From: Chloroflexota bacterium
GTDB taxonomy: Bacteria > Chloroflexota > UBA11872 > UBA12225 > JAJDUF01
Direction: 5' to 3'
Assembly: GCA_022826725.1 (NCBI GenBank)
Contig: JAJDUF010000016.1
Location: 124,001-188,000, forward strand
DNA length: 64,000 bases
Part shown: in pieces, positions 8,388 through 16,108 of the stretch
How positions within the stretch are numbered: position 1 is the first letter of the stretch
How the letters are laid out: every line of letters begins with the position of its first letter
Program-made: the position numbers and the translations under genes
Notes under the pieces: model-generated
What the model saw: only the letters and a program-made list of their open reading frames with translations
Told to the model about the DNA's origin: nothing
Database searches by the model: none

Positions 8388-8963
8388 ATGCGTACCCTCG
8401 CGGTCGTCACCATTCTCGTGCTGGGACTCACGGTCCTAGCCGGCTTCGGACCGCAGCGGGAGTTGAGCGAGCAGGACCAGCCCGTAGCCGGTCGACTCTG
8501 GCTGGACCCGCAGGTGCCGCGGGTCGGTGAGTCGGTGCAGATGCGAACCGTGCTGTTCAACCTGGAAAATCCGCCGCTCTTGCCGCTGCCCTACGAGAGC
8601 CCGCGGGGCGGCGATACCATCGTTGGCCTGTTCATGCCGACCGGTCGCACCGGCGAATACATCACAAGACTGACCTACACGCAGCCGGGGCGCCGGTGGA
8701 TCAACATTTACCTGGAAGGCCCCGAAGGACGCCTGGCGCTGAGGACCGCGTTTTGGGTCTTCGACGACGACGAATTGCCGGAAGGGCCGGTGCCGGAATC
8801 GCTGGCGGTCGTCGTCAGCCCAGAACCCGGACGGGAAGCCGGACTGCCGCCCTGGCTGGAACCGGCCACCTACATCGCCATCGTGGTGGTCATCGCTGCC
8901 GAACTGGCGATCATCGCCTGGTCGCTCATCTTCGTGCGTCGTCAGCAGCGGCTTGCTGTCTAG
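8388..8963 (+). CDS. Membrane-anchored protein with extracytoplasmic beta domain (YtkA/FixH-like?)
   Basis: A 191-residue protein starting seven bases after the polytopic membrane gene. Residues 1-22 are a signal or anchor. Residues 35-130 look like an all-beta domain (RVGESVQMRTVLFN, FMPTGRTGEYITRLTYTQPG, RRWINIYLEG), reminiscent of YtkA-like or FixH-like domains that accompany copper or oxidase assembly genes; this similarity is by eye and weak. Residues ~160-182 form a C-terminal membrane segment with a basic cytoplasmic end (VRRQQRLAV), giving a domain held between two anchors outside the cell. Its tight spacing suggests it works with the WSPPH protein. Confidence 0.7.
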   Translation: MRTLAVVTILVLGLTVLAGFGPQRELSEQDQPVAGRLWLDPQVPRVGESVQMRTVLFNLENPPLLPLPYESPRGGDTIVGLFMPTGRTGEYITRLTYTQPGRRWINIYLEGPEGRLALRTAFWVFDDDELPEGPVPESLAVVVSPEPGREAGLPPWLEPATYIAIVVVIAAELAIIAWSLIFVRRQQRLAV

Positions 8964-8977
8964 CGGGCGGAGGGCCG

Positions 8978-9022
8978 ACCTCACCCCCCGGCCCCCTCTC
9001 CAAATGTTGGAGAGGGGGTGAC
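8978..9022. repeat. CCCCCGGCCCCCTCTCC palindromic repeat
   Basis: CCTCACCCCCCGGCC leads into a perfect hairpin at 8992-9018, 12-bp arms around an ATG loop (CCCCCTCTCCAA / TTGGAGAGGGGG). The same unit recurs at about 17339, 22729, 30495, 40187 and 41113. Placed just after a stop codon, it may also serve as a terminator. Confidence 0.75.
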
Positions 9023-9096
9023 AGACAGGCCCACCCCGGTCAGGGAAACCGGTCTCGCGCTACAATGGCGCCAGCCGACGACGTGGGAGGGCGACA

Positions 9097-10080
9097 GTGC
9101 GGCTCGATGAGTTTCGGCCGGAGGGGGTGCCGGTCGGCGCGAAAGAGACGCTCTACCTGGACGTTGCCCCGCTCCCCGATGGCGAAATGCTCCGCCTCGC
9201 CGTCCTCGTGGCGCGTGGTCAGGCGGAGGGGCCGACGCTGCTGGTGTTGGGAGGCGTCCACGGTGACGAATACGAGGGGCCGCACGCGGTACGGACCGTC
9301 TTTCGGGCACTCGCGGCCGACCAACTGCGCGGTACGTTCATCGGGGTGCCCGTGACCAACGTGCCCGCATTCGAGGCCGGGACCCGGAGCAGCCCACTCG
9401 ACGGTCTCAACCTGGCTCGCGTATTCCCCGGCAGCCGCGACGGTACGGCAACGGAGCGCATCGCGTACCAGGTCGGCAACCACCTGATCGGTCGTTGCGA
9501 CCTGCTGATTGACCTGCATAGTTCCGGCACGCACGCGGCGATGCCGACGCTCGTGGGGTACTACGCACACGACAGCGAGGTCGGGCGGCGGTCGCGGGCG
9601 GCAGCGCTTGCCTTTGGGGCACCAGTGGTGTGGGGGCACCCAAGCGTGGCGCCGGGGCGCACGGTGAGCGAGGCGACCGCGCGCGGCATCCCTTGGCTGT
9701 ACACCGAATGTCCAGGTGGCGGCTGGCTGCACCAGGATACGGCCGCGCTCTACGCGCGTGGCGTCACGAACGTGATGCGCCAACTGGAGGTGCTGCCGGG
9801 CAATCCTGAGCGCGAGCCGCCGCACTATCACCTCTACGGCAGCGGTCGTATCGAAGACGCGCTGGCGGTGCGGAGCAGCGGGTTTCTGCTGCCGGCGGTC
9901 CAGCCACTCGACCGGGTCCGACGCGGCGACCTGTTGGGGCAGGTGCTTGGATTGGCCGGCGAGGTACAAGAGGAGCTACGCGCCACTACCGACGGGGTGC
10001 TGATCTTTATGCGGACGACGCCCTCCGTCTCGCCCGGTGACTTGGCCTTCATGGTGACCGGGGAGGTGGTTTCGACCTAA
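9097..10080 (+). CDS. Succinylglutamate desuccinylase/aspartoacylase-family metallohydrolase
   Basis: A 327-residue zinc hydrolase of the M14-like AstE/AspA family, which removes an acyl group from an N-acyl amino acid or related amide. Zinc ligands are visible: His55 and Glu58 in GGVHGDEYEG and His141 in LLIDLHSSGTH. Other family marks are NLARVFPG and PWLYTECPGGG. A C-terminal ~90-residue beta domain (SGFLLPAVQPLDRVRRGDLL) is typical. The GTG start at 9097 is chosen because GGGAGG lies six bases upstream and no better ATG is near. No arginine-catabolism genes are beside it, so the substrate is unknown. Confidence 0.88.
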   Translation: MRLDEFRPEGVPVGAKETLYLDVAPLPDGEMLRLAVLVARGQAEGPTLLVLGGVHGDEYEGPHAVRTVFRALAADQLRGTFIGVPVTNVPAFEAGTRSSPLDGLNLARVFPGSRDGTATERIAYQVGNHLIGRCDLLIDLHSSGTHAAMPTLVGYYAHDSEVGRRSRAAALAFGAPVVWGHPSVAPGRTVSEATARGIPWLYTECPGGGWLHQDTAALYARGVTNVMRQLEVLPGNPEREPPHYHLYGSGRIEDALAVRSSGFLLPAVQPLDRVRRGDLLGQVLGLAGEVQEELRATTDGVLIFMRTTPSVSPGDLAFMVTGEVVST

Positions 10081-10084
10081 CCCT

Positions 10085-10275
10085 GATGACAGGCCAAAGC
10101 CGCAGGGATGCTGCCAGGTGTGGTGCAGCCTTGGCCTGTCACCCGGCCCCTTCCCTGGCAAGGAAGGGGGTGTTTCCCTCACCCCGGCCCTCTCCCAACG
10201 GGAGAGAGGGTGGATTCCCGCTTTCGCGGGAATGACGACTTCTGCAAAGGTCTCCTCGCACGGGCATGACGAGAC
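10085..10275. repeat. Composite repeat with nested 55-bp palindromic element (copy 1)
   Basis: A 55-bp palindrome at 10087-10141 begins TGACAGGCCAAAGCCGCA and ends TGCAGCCTTGGCCTGTCA. It lies in front of CCCGGCCCCTTCCCTGG...AAGGGGG (10141-10171), then CTCACCCCGGCCCTCTCCCAACGGGAGAGGG-type DNA, then ATTCCCGCTTTCGCGGGAAT (10215-10234) and GACTTCTGCAAAGGTCTCC. Four repeat modules are stacked between convergent genes. Confidence 0.75.
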
Positions 10276-10288
10276 GGGTAGGCCGGCG

Positions 10289-11644
10289 CTACACGGAGGC
10301 GGCGGCGTGGCCGGCGATGCGGCCGAACGCGAGGCCGAGTACCAAGCCCCCGGTGTAACCGCGCGTGTAGATGCCGCCCACGTCGGCGCCGGCCGCATAG
10401 AGGCCGGGGATGGGCCGCCCGCTGGTATCGAGCACCTGCGCTTGCTCGTTCACACGGGCGCCGCCATAGGTGAAGGTGATGCCCGGCAGGCAACGCAGCG
10501 CATAGAACGGCGGCGTATCAATGGGCAGCAAGCCGCCCGATTTAGGGATGGGCAGGGCAGCGCCGTCCCCGGCGCGGGCGGCGGCGTTGTATTGCCCCAG
10601 GGTGGCCAGCAGTCGGTCGCGGGCAACACCCCAGCGCGTCGCCATATCGTGGGCGAGCGCGGGCAGCGCGGGCGCCTCCAGAATCTCGCCGCCGGCGGCG
10701 CGGATATGTTGGAGCCGGTCCGCCCGCGCGTCGCGGCCGTCGGAACGGGGGGCGGTGTAGGCGGCGCGAATGGCCTCGTCATACACGAGGAACACCAGCG
10801 CCTGATCCTGTTGCGCGGCCGCGTGAACCGTCACCTCATCGCCCAGGAACTCGTCGTCGAAGCGCTCACCGTGCAGATTGACGAAGACGGCGTACTCGCT
10901 GAAGTCAGGTTTTACGGCAGCAAAGTTGTGCAGGCCTACTTTGGCCGGCGGCGCGGGTACCATGTGGCCGTAGAAGCGGCTGAACGGTCCGGCGGTGGCA
11001 GCGCCGGCACGCAGCGCGGCCTGGAATCCGTCCCCGGTGCTATAGGTGTTGGCGCGCAGCACCATCTGGTCGGCCCAGCGGCCCAGATAGCGGGCGCGTA
11101 GCTCCGGGCTGCCCTGAAAGCCGCCGGTGGCCAAGATCACGGCGGGGGCCGTCACAGTGGTAAAGCCCGCGGGCCCCAGCGCCCGAACGCCGCTGATAGT
11201 GCCGCGGTCGTCAAGGAGCAAGTCACGCAGGCCGGTCCCGGTGATGATCGTGCCGCCGATGGCGGTGAAGCGGTCCGCGAGCGCGGACATGGCGGTGGCG
11301 GCGTCGGGCTGGCAAGCATAGATGACGCGGCGGAAGCGATAGGGAGTGTCCACGGAACGCTCTTCCAGGTCCACGCCCTGCCGCCGGAGCCAGGGGATGC
11401 CCTCGAAGAAGCTCGCGATGAGCGCCCGCCCCAGCGCCGGATCGCCGCCCGGCTGGACCGAGAGCCAATCTTCCAGGTCGGTCGCGCACCAGATCGTGCC
11501 GCCGGAGGCGGCCGCAGAGCCGCCAATGCGCGGCGCTTTTTCGAGCAGCATGGTGCGGGCGCCGGCCTCCTGTGCGCTGCACGCCGCGGTCAGGCCGCCC
11601 ATCCCGCCACCGGCCACGACGACATCGGCTTCGTTAGCGGCCAT
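10289..11644 (-). CDS. FAD-dependent oxidoreductase, fumarate reductase flavoprotein-like
   Basis: About 451 residues from ATG 11644 (a TTG at 11650 is the alternative). The N-terminal dinucleotide fold (DVVVAGGGMGGLTAACSAQ, then MLLEKAPRIGG) binds FAD. The C-terminus has PIPGLYAAGADVGGIYTRG and GLAFGRIAGHAA, which close the FAD site. The family includes fumarate reductase flavoproteins, 3-ketosteroid dehydrogenases and urocanate reductases, so a redox step on a C=C bond or a hydroxyl is expected, but the substrate is not known. It is divergent from the Gfo/Idh/MocA operon at 11805, so the two may share control and a pathway. Confidence 0.85.
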   Translation of the reverse strand: MAANEADVVVAGGGMGGLTAACSAQEAGARTMLLEKAPRIGGSAAASGGTIWCATDLEDWLSVQPGGDPALGRALIASFFEGIPWLRRQGVDLEERSVDTPYRFRRVIYACQPDAATAMSALADRFTAIGGTIITGTGLRDLLLDDRGTISGVRALGPAGFTTVTAPAVILATGGFQGSPELRARYLGRWADQMVLRANTYSTGDGFQAALRAGAATAGPFSRFYGHMVPAPPAKVGLHNFAAVKPDFSEYAVFVNLHGERFDDEFLGDEVTVHAAAQQDQALVFLVYDEAIRAAYTAPRSDGRDARADRLQHIRAAGGEILEAPALPALAHDMATRWGVARDRLLATLGQYNAAARAGDGAALPIPKSGGLLPIDTPPFYALRCLPGITFTYGGARVNEQAQVLDTSGRPIPGLYAAGADVGGIYTRGYTGGLVLGLAFGRIAGHAAASV

Positions 11645-11689
11645 TGCCAATGGAGTGTACTTGCTGTGGTTGCATGCGGCCGGTGCCGT

Positions 11690-11735
11690 TCGCTCCCCTA
11701 TGGTCCCCCCGCTGCGGCGGGAGGACGGAGAGCAT
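11690..11735. repeat. CCCCTATGGTCC palindromic repeat
   Basis: CTCCCCTATGGTCCCCCCGC followed by TGCGGCGGGAGGAC is a copy of the C-rich/G-rich dyad family. It lies in the ~160-base spacer between divergent genes. No clear promoter pair stands out around it. Confidence 0.6.
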
Positions 11736-11804
11736 CACGCCGCCTGGGCTTCGCCACTGACGCGGGAGTACCCAGTCATATATCCTTGCTCAGGGAGTAA
11801 TGGT

Positions 11805-12734
11805 ATGGATGAGCAAGGGCCGCTGCGGCTTGCCATCGTCGGGACGGCCACCAGCGTGCGGCAGCTGGCACGGCGGAGCGGCGAATTTGCGAGTTTTCGA
11901 GTGACCTCCGAGTGTGCCGCCGATGATGGCGATCTGTCGGCGGTGGAAGATTGGCTGGACGGCGAACCCAAAGCTGCGGCGGATGCCGTGTGCTTTCTTG
12001 ACGAGCAGGTCAGCTCGGTCGCGTTGGCCGAGCGGGGTATTGCGCGTGGCCTCCACGTGTGGTGCGCCGGCCCTTTGACTGGGGAGGCCGACGTACTGGA
12101 GTCGGTCGCGGCGCAGGCGGCAACGGCCAACGTGACGCTCGTCTGCGGGGGCGCTGCCGGCTACACCGGCGGCGCGCGTCTGGCTGCCGATGCGCTGGCC
12201 AGCGGCGCTTTGGGGCGGCTGGTCTGTCTCCGGTCCTTGCAGCTCGGCAGCGACCCGCACGCCCGTTGGCCGTTGGCCGAGCAACTGGCGCTGGCCAATA
12301 GCCTCGCCGACGACATGGTCGCTACCGTCTACGCCCAGAGCGCCGGCAAACGCCACCTGAGTGTGAGCCTGTCCTACGCCGGCGGCGCGACCGCGCTGCT
12401 GGCGCTCGGCGCGGCGCCGGGCACGCCGCCAGTCAGCGAACTCATGGTGCTGGGCAACCGCGGCGCCTTCTACGACACGATGGCGTCTACGGCGCTGGTC
12501 ATGCTCCCGGCGGGTGAGGGAGACGGCGGCGCCTACCGGGAGGAGGACGCCGGGCCGGCGCTGGCACGCTGGGCCGACCGGTGTGCCCAAGCCGCCGCGG
12601 GCAGCGCCGCCCCGCCGGTGACGGTGGAGCAGTCCCGCGAGGTGCTGGTGCTGATGAGTTACATCGAACAAGTGCTAGAGAGCGGTGAACCGATGATTTT
12701 GCGCGACGTGGAAGAGGACGAGGACGATGAGTAG
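11805..12734 (+). CDS. Diverged Gfo/Idh/MocA-like protein lacking the catalytic lysine
   Basis: A 309-residue protein from ATG 11805, with CAGGGAG about six bases upstream; the frame is open further back, but that region overlaps the divergent flavoprotein gene. The overall plan resembles Gfo/Idh/MocA oxidoreductases (LRLAIVG at the start, WCAGPLTGEADVLESVAAQA where EKP is expected, GALGRLVCLRSLQ in the second domain). Yet the G-x-G-x-x-G loop is lost (GTATSV) and the catalytic EKP lysine is replaced (AGP). It probably binds no NAD or is inactive as an enzyme. It overlaps the next gene by 8 bases, so the two are translationally coupled and may form a complex. Confidence 0.72.
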   Translation: MDEQGPLRLAIVGTATSVRQLARRSGEFASFRVTSECAADDGDLSAVEDWLDGEPKAAADAVCFLDEQVSSVALAERGIARGLHVWCAGPLTGEADVLESVAAQAATANVTLVCGGAAGYTGGARLAADALASGALGRLVCLRSLQLGSDPHARWPLAEQLALANSLADDMVATVYAQSAGKRHLSVSLSYAGGATALLALGAAPGTPPVSELMVLGNRGAFYDTMASTALVMLPAGEGDGGAYREEDAGPALARWADRCAQAAAGSAAPPVTVEQSREVLVLMSYIEQVLESGEPMILRDVEEDEDDE

Positions 12735-13839
12735 CGATCACGTCTACGGCGTCGCGCTGTTGAGCAACGCCATGCACCAGAGCGGCTATGCGCCCGGCAT
12801 GGCGCGGCACCCGCGGCTGCGGGTGCTGGTGCTGGCCGACGACCCGGGGCAGGAGCCGTTGGTGGTCCAGCGCAACCGGGAACTGGCCGATGAACTGGGG
12901 GTTTCGTATATCGAGGACGTGGATGCGGCGTTGCGGTGGCCGGGCGTCGAGGTTCTGAGCGTATGTCCCCAGATCGAACGCCGCGGTGACCTGGTACGGC
13001 GGGCCGCGGCCTCTGGCAAGCATCTCTGGCTGGACAAACCGCTGGCGCCCACCGTCGCCGACTGTTCGGCGATAGTGGACATGGTGCAGATGACCGGGCA
13101 GAAGACCTCGATTGTCAGTCATCTCGGCTACGACCATATCCAGCAGGCGCGGGGATGGATTGCAGAGGGGAGAATCGGCGACATCCTCGCTATCCACGCC
13201 GACGTACACTTTGCCAAGGGTCAGCCGGATCGCACCGACACCCCACCGGCGGCGCCGGCGCCGCTCGGCCGCTGGACGTACCGAACGCCGGACGGCATCA
13301 GCGACCCGACCGAGTCGGGCCATAGCGTGATCGCCAAGCGTGAGCTGTACGAGATCGGGTACTACGCCGTCGTGCATATCCGCTACCTGTCGGGCCTCCC
13401 GATAGAGGGGGTCTTCGCGCGGACGGGGTCGCATTTCTCCGAGGCGCACGCGGAGCGGGGTGTCGAGGACTTCGCCACGATGGAGCTGACGCTGGGCGGA
13501 GGCGCCATCGCGACCATCACGACCGGACGGATTGGGCGGGCGAGCCATCCGATGAATGGGTCCAACCATCTCACGGTTATCGGTACCGAGGGGACGCTGC
13601 TGCTCGATCTGCGGCGGCAGACGGCGGAGCTTTGCAGTGGGGTATCCGGGCAGCAGGGCACCACCATCATCAGCCGCGACGACGCCAGCGACGCGCTGGT
13701 CAACCACTTTGTGCGCGTGCTGGACGGCGATGAACCGGCCTGGGCGGACGTGGAAGCGGGCCGCGCCCACGTGGCGACGCTCCTAGCGGGATATGAGTCG
13801 GTTGCGATGGGCACGGTGGTGCGTCCGGAGTTTGGCTGA
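12727..13839 (+). CDS. Gfo/Idh/MocA-family oxidoreductase
   Basis: A 370-residue protein whose ATG lies inside the end of the previous gene. The second-domain features (SGKHLWLDKPLAPTVADC with the catalytic-type Lys, GRIGDILAIHADVHF, ELYEIGYYAVVHIRYLSG, NHLTVIGTEGTLLLD) fit the family. The N-terminal glycine loop is unusual (ALLSNAMHQSGYA) and does not show G-x-G-x-x-G, so cofactor binding may differ. These enzymes usually oxidise or reduce a sugar or inositol hydroxyl with NAD(P). It is the middle gene of a three-gene Gfo/Idh/MocA run. Confidence 0.83.
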   Translation: MSSDHVYGVALLSNAMHQSGYAPGMARHPRLRVLVLADDPGQEPLVVQRNRELADELGVSYIEDVDAALRWPGVEVLSVCPQIERRGDLVRRAAASGKHLWLDKPLAPTVADCSAIVDMVQMTGQKTSIVSHLGYDHIQQARGWIAEGRIGDILAIHADVHFAKGQPDRTDTPPAAPAPLGRWTYRTPDGISDPTESGHSVIAKRELYEIGYYAVVHIRYLSGLPIEGVFARTGSHFSEAHAERGVEDFATMELTLGGGAIATITTGRIGRASHPMNGSNHLTVIGTEGTLLLDLRRQTAELCSGVSGQQGTTIISRDDASDALVNHFVRVLDGDEPAWADVEAGRAHVATLLAGYESVAMGTVVRPEFG

Positions 13840-13852
13840 GGCGGCGGCGCTT

Positions 13853-14920
13853 GTGAGCAACATTGATCTCCAGCCGGCGGACTATCTCCCCACCGCTCCG
13901 GCTCGCAAGGACTATGGGATCGGGCTGATCGGCTGCGGCCGGATCGCCCGCTCGGCCCACCTGCCCGCCTATCGGCAATGCGGATACAACGTCGTTGCGG
14001 CGTGCGATCTGATCGAGGCAAACGTCGAACGAGTGCAAGCGGAGTTTAGCATCCCCCATGGCACTGCCCAGGTCGAGGACCTGCTCGACGACGAGGCAGT
14101 GCAGATCATTGACCTCGCGGTACACGGGAAGCAACGGCTGCCGCTGATCGAGCAAATCTGCGCCGCGCGACCGCCGCACCTGCTTGGCGTACTCAGCCAG
14201 AAGCCGCTGGCGATGAGTTGGTCGGATGCCGTCCGCATGGTAGAGCTGTGCCGGGCGGCCGGACTGCCGCTGATGGTAAACCAGCAGGCCCGCTGGGTGT
14301 CGGCTCACCGGGCGCTGCGGGTGCTCATTGACCGCGGGGTGTTCGGGCACGTCTATTGCGTGACGCACTTCCACCGCTCATTTCAGGACCACCCCGGCTC
14401 GTGGTTTATCGAGCTGGAGCACTTCAACTTCATAGATCACGGCATCCACTACATTGACCTGTGCCGGTATTTCACGCAACTGGAGCCGATTCGGGTGAAG
14501 GCAACCGCTACGATGCAGCCCGGCCAACTGGCAATCACGCCGATGTGCCACACCATTCTGTTGGAGTTCCCGCCGGAAGCGCAGGTGATGGCGGTAAGCC
14601 ACTTCAACAACGTCATCCGCACCCCGCAGCTGCACCGCTACGAGTGGTTCATTGACGGTACCGAGGGGAGCGCGATGGCCTCGCGCGACACGGTGATCGT
14701 TGCACGCAAGGACGCCCCCCGGCAGCAGCGGGTCTTCGGCATCCAGGGGAACTGGTTCCCGGATGCGTTCGGCGGCTCGATGGGTGAGCTGATGCGGGCG
14801 CTCGACGCCGGGCGCGAGCCGGAGACGAGCGGACGGGACAACCTACACTCGATCCGCCTTGCCTACGCGGCGGTCGAGAGCGCAGCGACGGGTGAAGCCA
14901 TCACGCTTGAACCGCTCTAA
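13853..14920 (+). CDS. Gfo/Idh/MocA-family oxidoreductase
   Basis: About 355 residues from the GTG at 13853, 13 bases after the previous stop; the open frame begins at 13793 inside the upstream gene, but those residues are not family-like. The NAD loop is canonical (IGLIGCGRIARSAHLPAY) and the catalytic-type lysine is present (LGVLSQKPLAMSW). The His/Asp motif reads NFIDHGIHYIDLCRYFTQ. The final part (TEGSAMASRDTVIV) is the usual C-terminal sheet. It should catalyse an NAD(P)-dependent sugar or polyol redox step. It ends a tightly spaced three-gene operon (11805-14920). Confidence 0.87.
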   Translation: MSNIDLQPADYLPTAPARKDYGIGLIGCGRIARSAHLPAYRQCGYNVVAACDLIEANVERVQAEFSIPHGTAQVEDLLDDEAVQIIDLAVHGKQRLPLIEQICAARPPHLLGVLSQKPLAMSWSDAVRMVELCRAAGLPLMVNQQARWVSAHRALRVLIDRGVFGHVYCVTHFHRSFQDHPGSWFIELEHFNFIDHGIHYIDLCRYFTQLEPIRVKATATMQPGQLAITPMCHTILLEFPPEAQVMAVSHFNNVIRTPQLHRYEWFIDGTEGSAMASRDTVIVARKDAPRQQRVFGIQGNWFPDAFGGSMGELMRALDAGREPETSGRDNLHSIRLAYAAVESAATGEAITLEPL

Positions 14921-14979
14921 TACTCTTGGTCTAGTACCATGGCCTAGCCGTTACGGCGATTGGAGGAAACGGAGCGACC

Positions 14980-16086
14980 GTGTTCAAGCACACTATCCGG
15001 GCGATACTCGTCATCGCCTGCGCCCTGGCACTCGGCGCGTGCGAGTTTGGCAGCGAGAGCGGTGACACGGCCGTGCTGCGAGAGCGGCTGGCCCAAAAGG
15101 ACGCCCAGATCGCCGCCCACGGCGGGCCGGTACACAGTCGGCTGGAGCGGGTGAGGAGCAGAGGGAAGCTGGTCTGCGCGGGACGGGTAGACCTGCCCGG
15201 CCTCGGCTATCTCGACGCCAATGGGCGCAACATCGGGATTGACCCGGACCTGTGCCGCGCGGTGGCTGCTGCCATCTTCGGCAGTGGCGAGGCCATCGAG
15301 TTCATTCCCGTCTCGGCAGCCGAGCGCGGCCCCGCCATCCAGTCGGGCGAGGTGGACATCCTGCTCCGCACGGCAACGTGGACCACCACGCGCGACGCGC
15401 AGTGGGGGAACTTCACTACCGTGACGTTCTACGATGGCCAGGGGTTTATGACCCGCAAGGATAAAGGCATCACCAGCGCCAAGCAGTTGGGTGGCGCGTC
15501 CGTGTGCGTGACCAGCGGCACGACGACCGAACTGAACTTGGCGGACTTTTTCCGGCAGAATAAGCTGGAGTTGGAGCCGGTGGTGTTCGAGGATACGGCC
15601 TCCGTCTACAAGGCCTACGAGCAGGGCCGGTGCGATGCCACCACGAGCAACAAGTCGCAGCTGGCATCGGTGCGGAGCGGGTTCCACGAGCCTGACGCCC
15701 ACATCATCCTGGACGAGACGATCTCCAAGGAACCGGGCACGCCGATTGTGCCGCACGGCGACGACCAGTGGCTGGACCTGGTCAAGACGGTGCTGTACGT
15801 GCTCATCAACGCCGAGGAGTTCGGGGTGACGCAAGGCAACGTGGAGCAGATGAAGAACCACGAGAACATCCAGATTCGGCGGATGCTGGGCACGGAAGGC
15901 GAGTTCGGCCAGGGCGACCTGGGTCTCAAGGCGACGTTTGCCGTAGACGTGCTCAAGGCGGTGGGGAACTACGGCGAAATCTACGACCGCTATATGGGGC
16001 CGGAGGGAATATCGTTCGTGTTCCCGCGCGGGCCGAACGAACTGTGGACGAATGGCGGGCTGCTGTATGCTCCGCCGCTGCGTTGA
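14980..16086 (+). CDS. Amino-acid ABC transporter solute-binding lipoprotein (copy 1)
   Basis: A 368-residue periplasmic binding protein of family 3 (AapJ/general L-amino-acid type). GTG 14980 is preceded by TGGAGGAAACGGAG. A signal peptide ends in a lipobox (ALGAC, Cys21), followed by a short coiled region (LRERLAQKDAQIAA) and the binding domain: LVCAGRVDLPGLGYLD, GIDPDLCRAVAAAIFG, TWTTTRDAQWGNF, VCVTSGTTTELNLADFF. Family knowledge says it delivers an amino acid to a membrane permease, but no permease or ATPase gene is near. It is a tandem duplicate of the next gene, with one tract identical at DNA level. Confidence 0.88.
   Translation: MFKHTIRAILVIACALALGACEFGSESGDTAVLRERLAQKDAQIAAHGGPVHSRLERVRSRGKLVCAGRVDLPGLGYLDANGRNIGIDPDLCRAVAAAIFGSGEAIEFIPVSAAERGPAIQSGEVDILLRTATWTTTRDAQWGNFTTVTFYDGQGFMTRKDKGITSAKQLGGASVCVTSGTTTELNLADFFRQNKLELEPVVFEDTASVYKAYEQGRCDATTSNKSQLASVRSGFHEPDAHIILDETISKEPGTPIVPHGDDQWLDLVKTVLYVLINAEEFGVTQGNVEQMKNHENIQIRRMLGTEGEFGQGDLGLKATFAVDVLKAVGNYGEIYDRYMGPEGISFVFPRGPNELWTNGGLLYAPPLR
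15837..15944 (+). repeat. 108-bp identical tract shared by tandem binding-protein genes (copy A)
   Basis: Bases 15837-15944 are identical to 17008-17115, including all synonymous positions, and the match continues with one mismatch for about 32 more bases. Outside it the two genes differ at many positions. This is the signature of gene conversion or of strong recent exchange. Confidence 0.85.
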
Positions 16087-16108
16087 GAGAGTGTGGAGGT
16101 AGTCAGCG

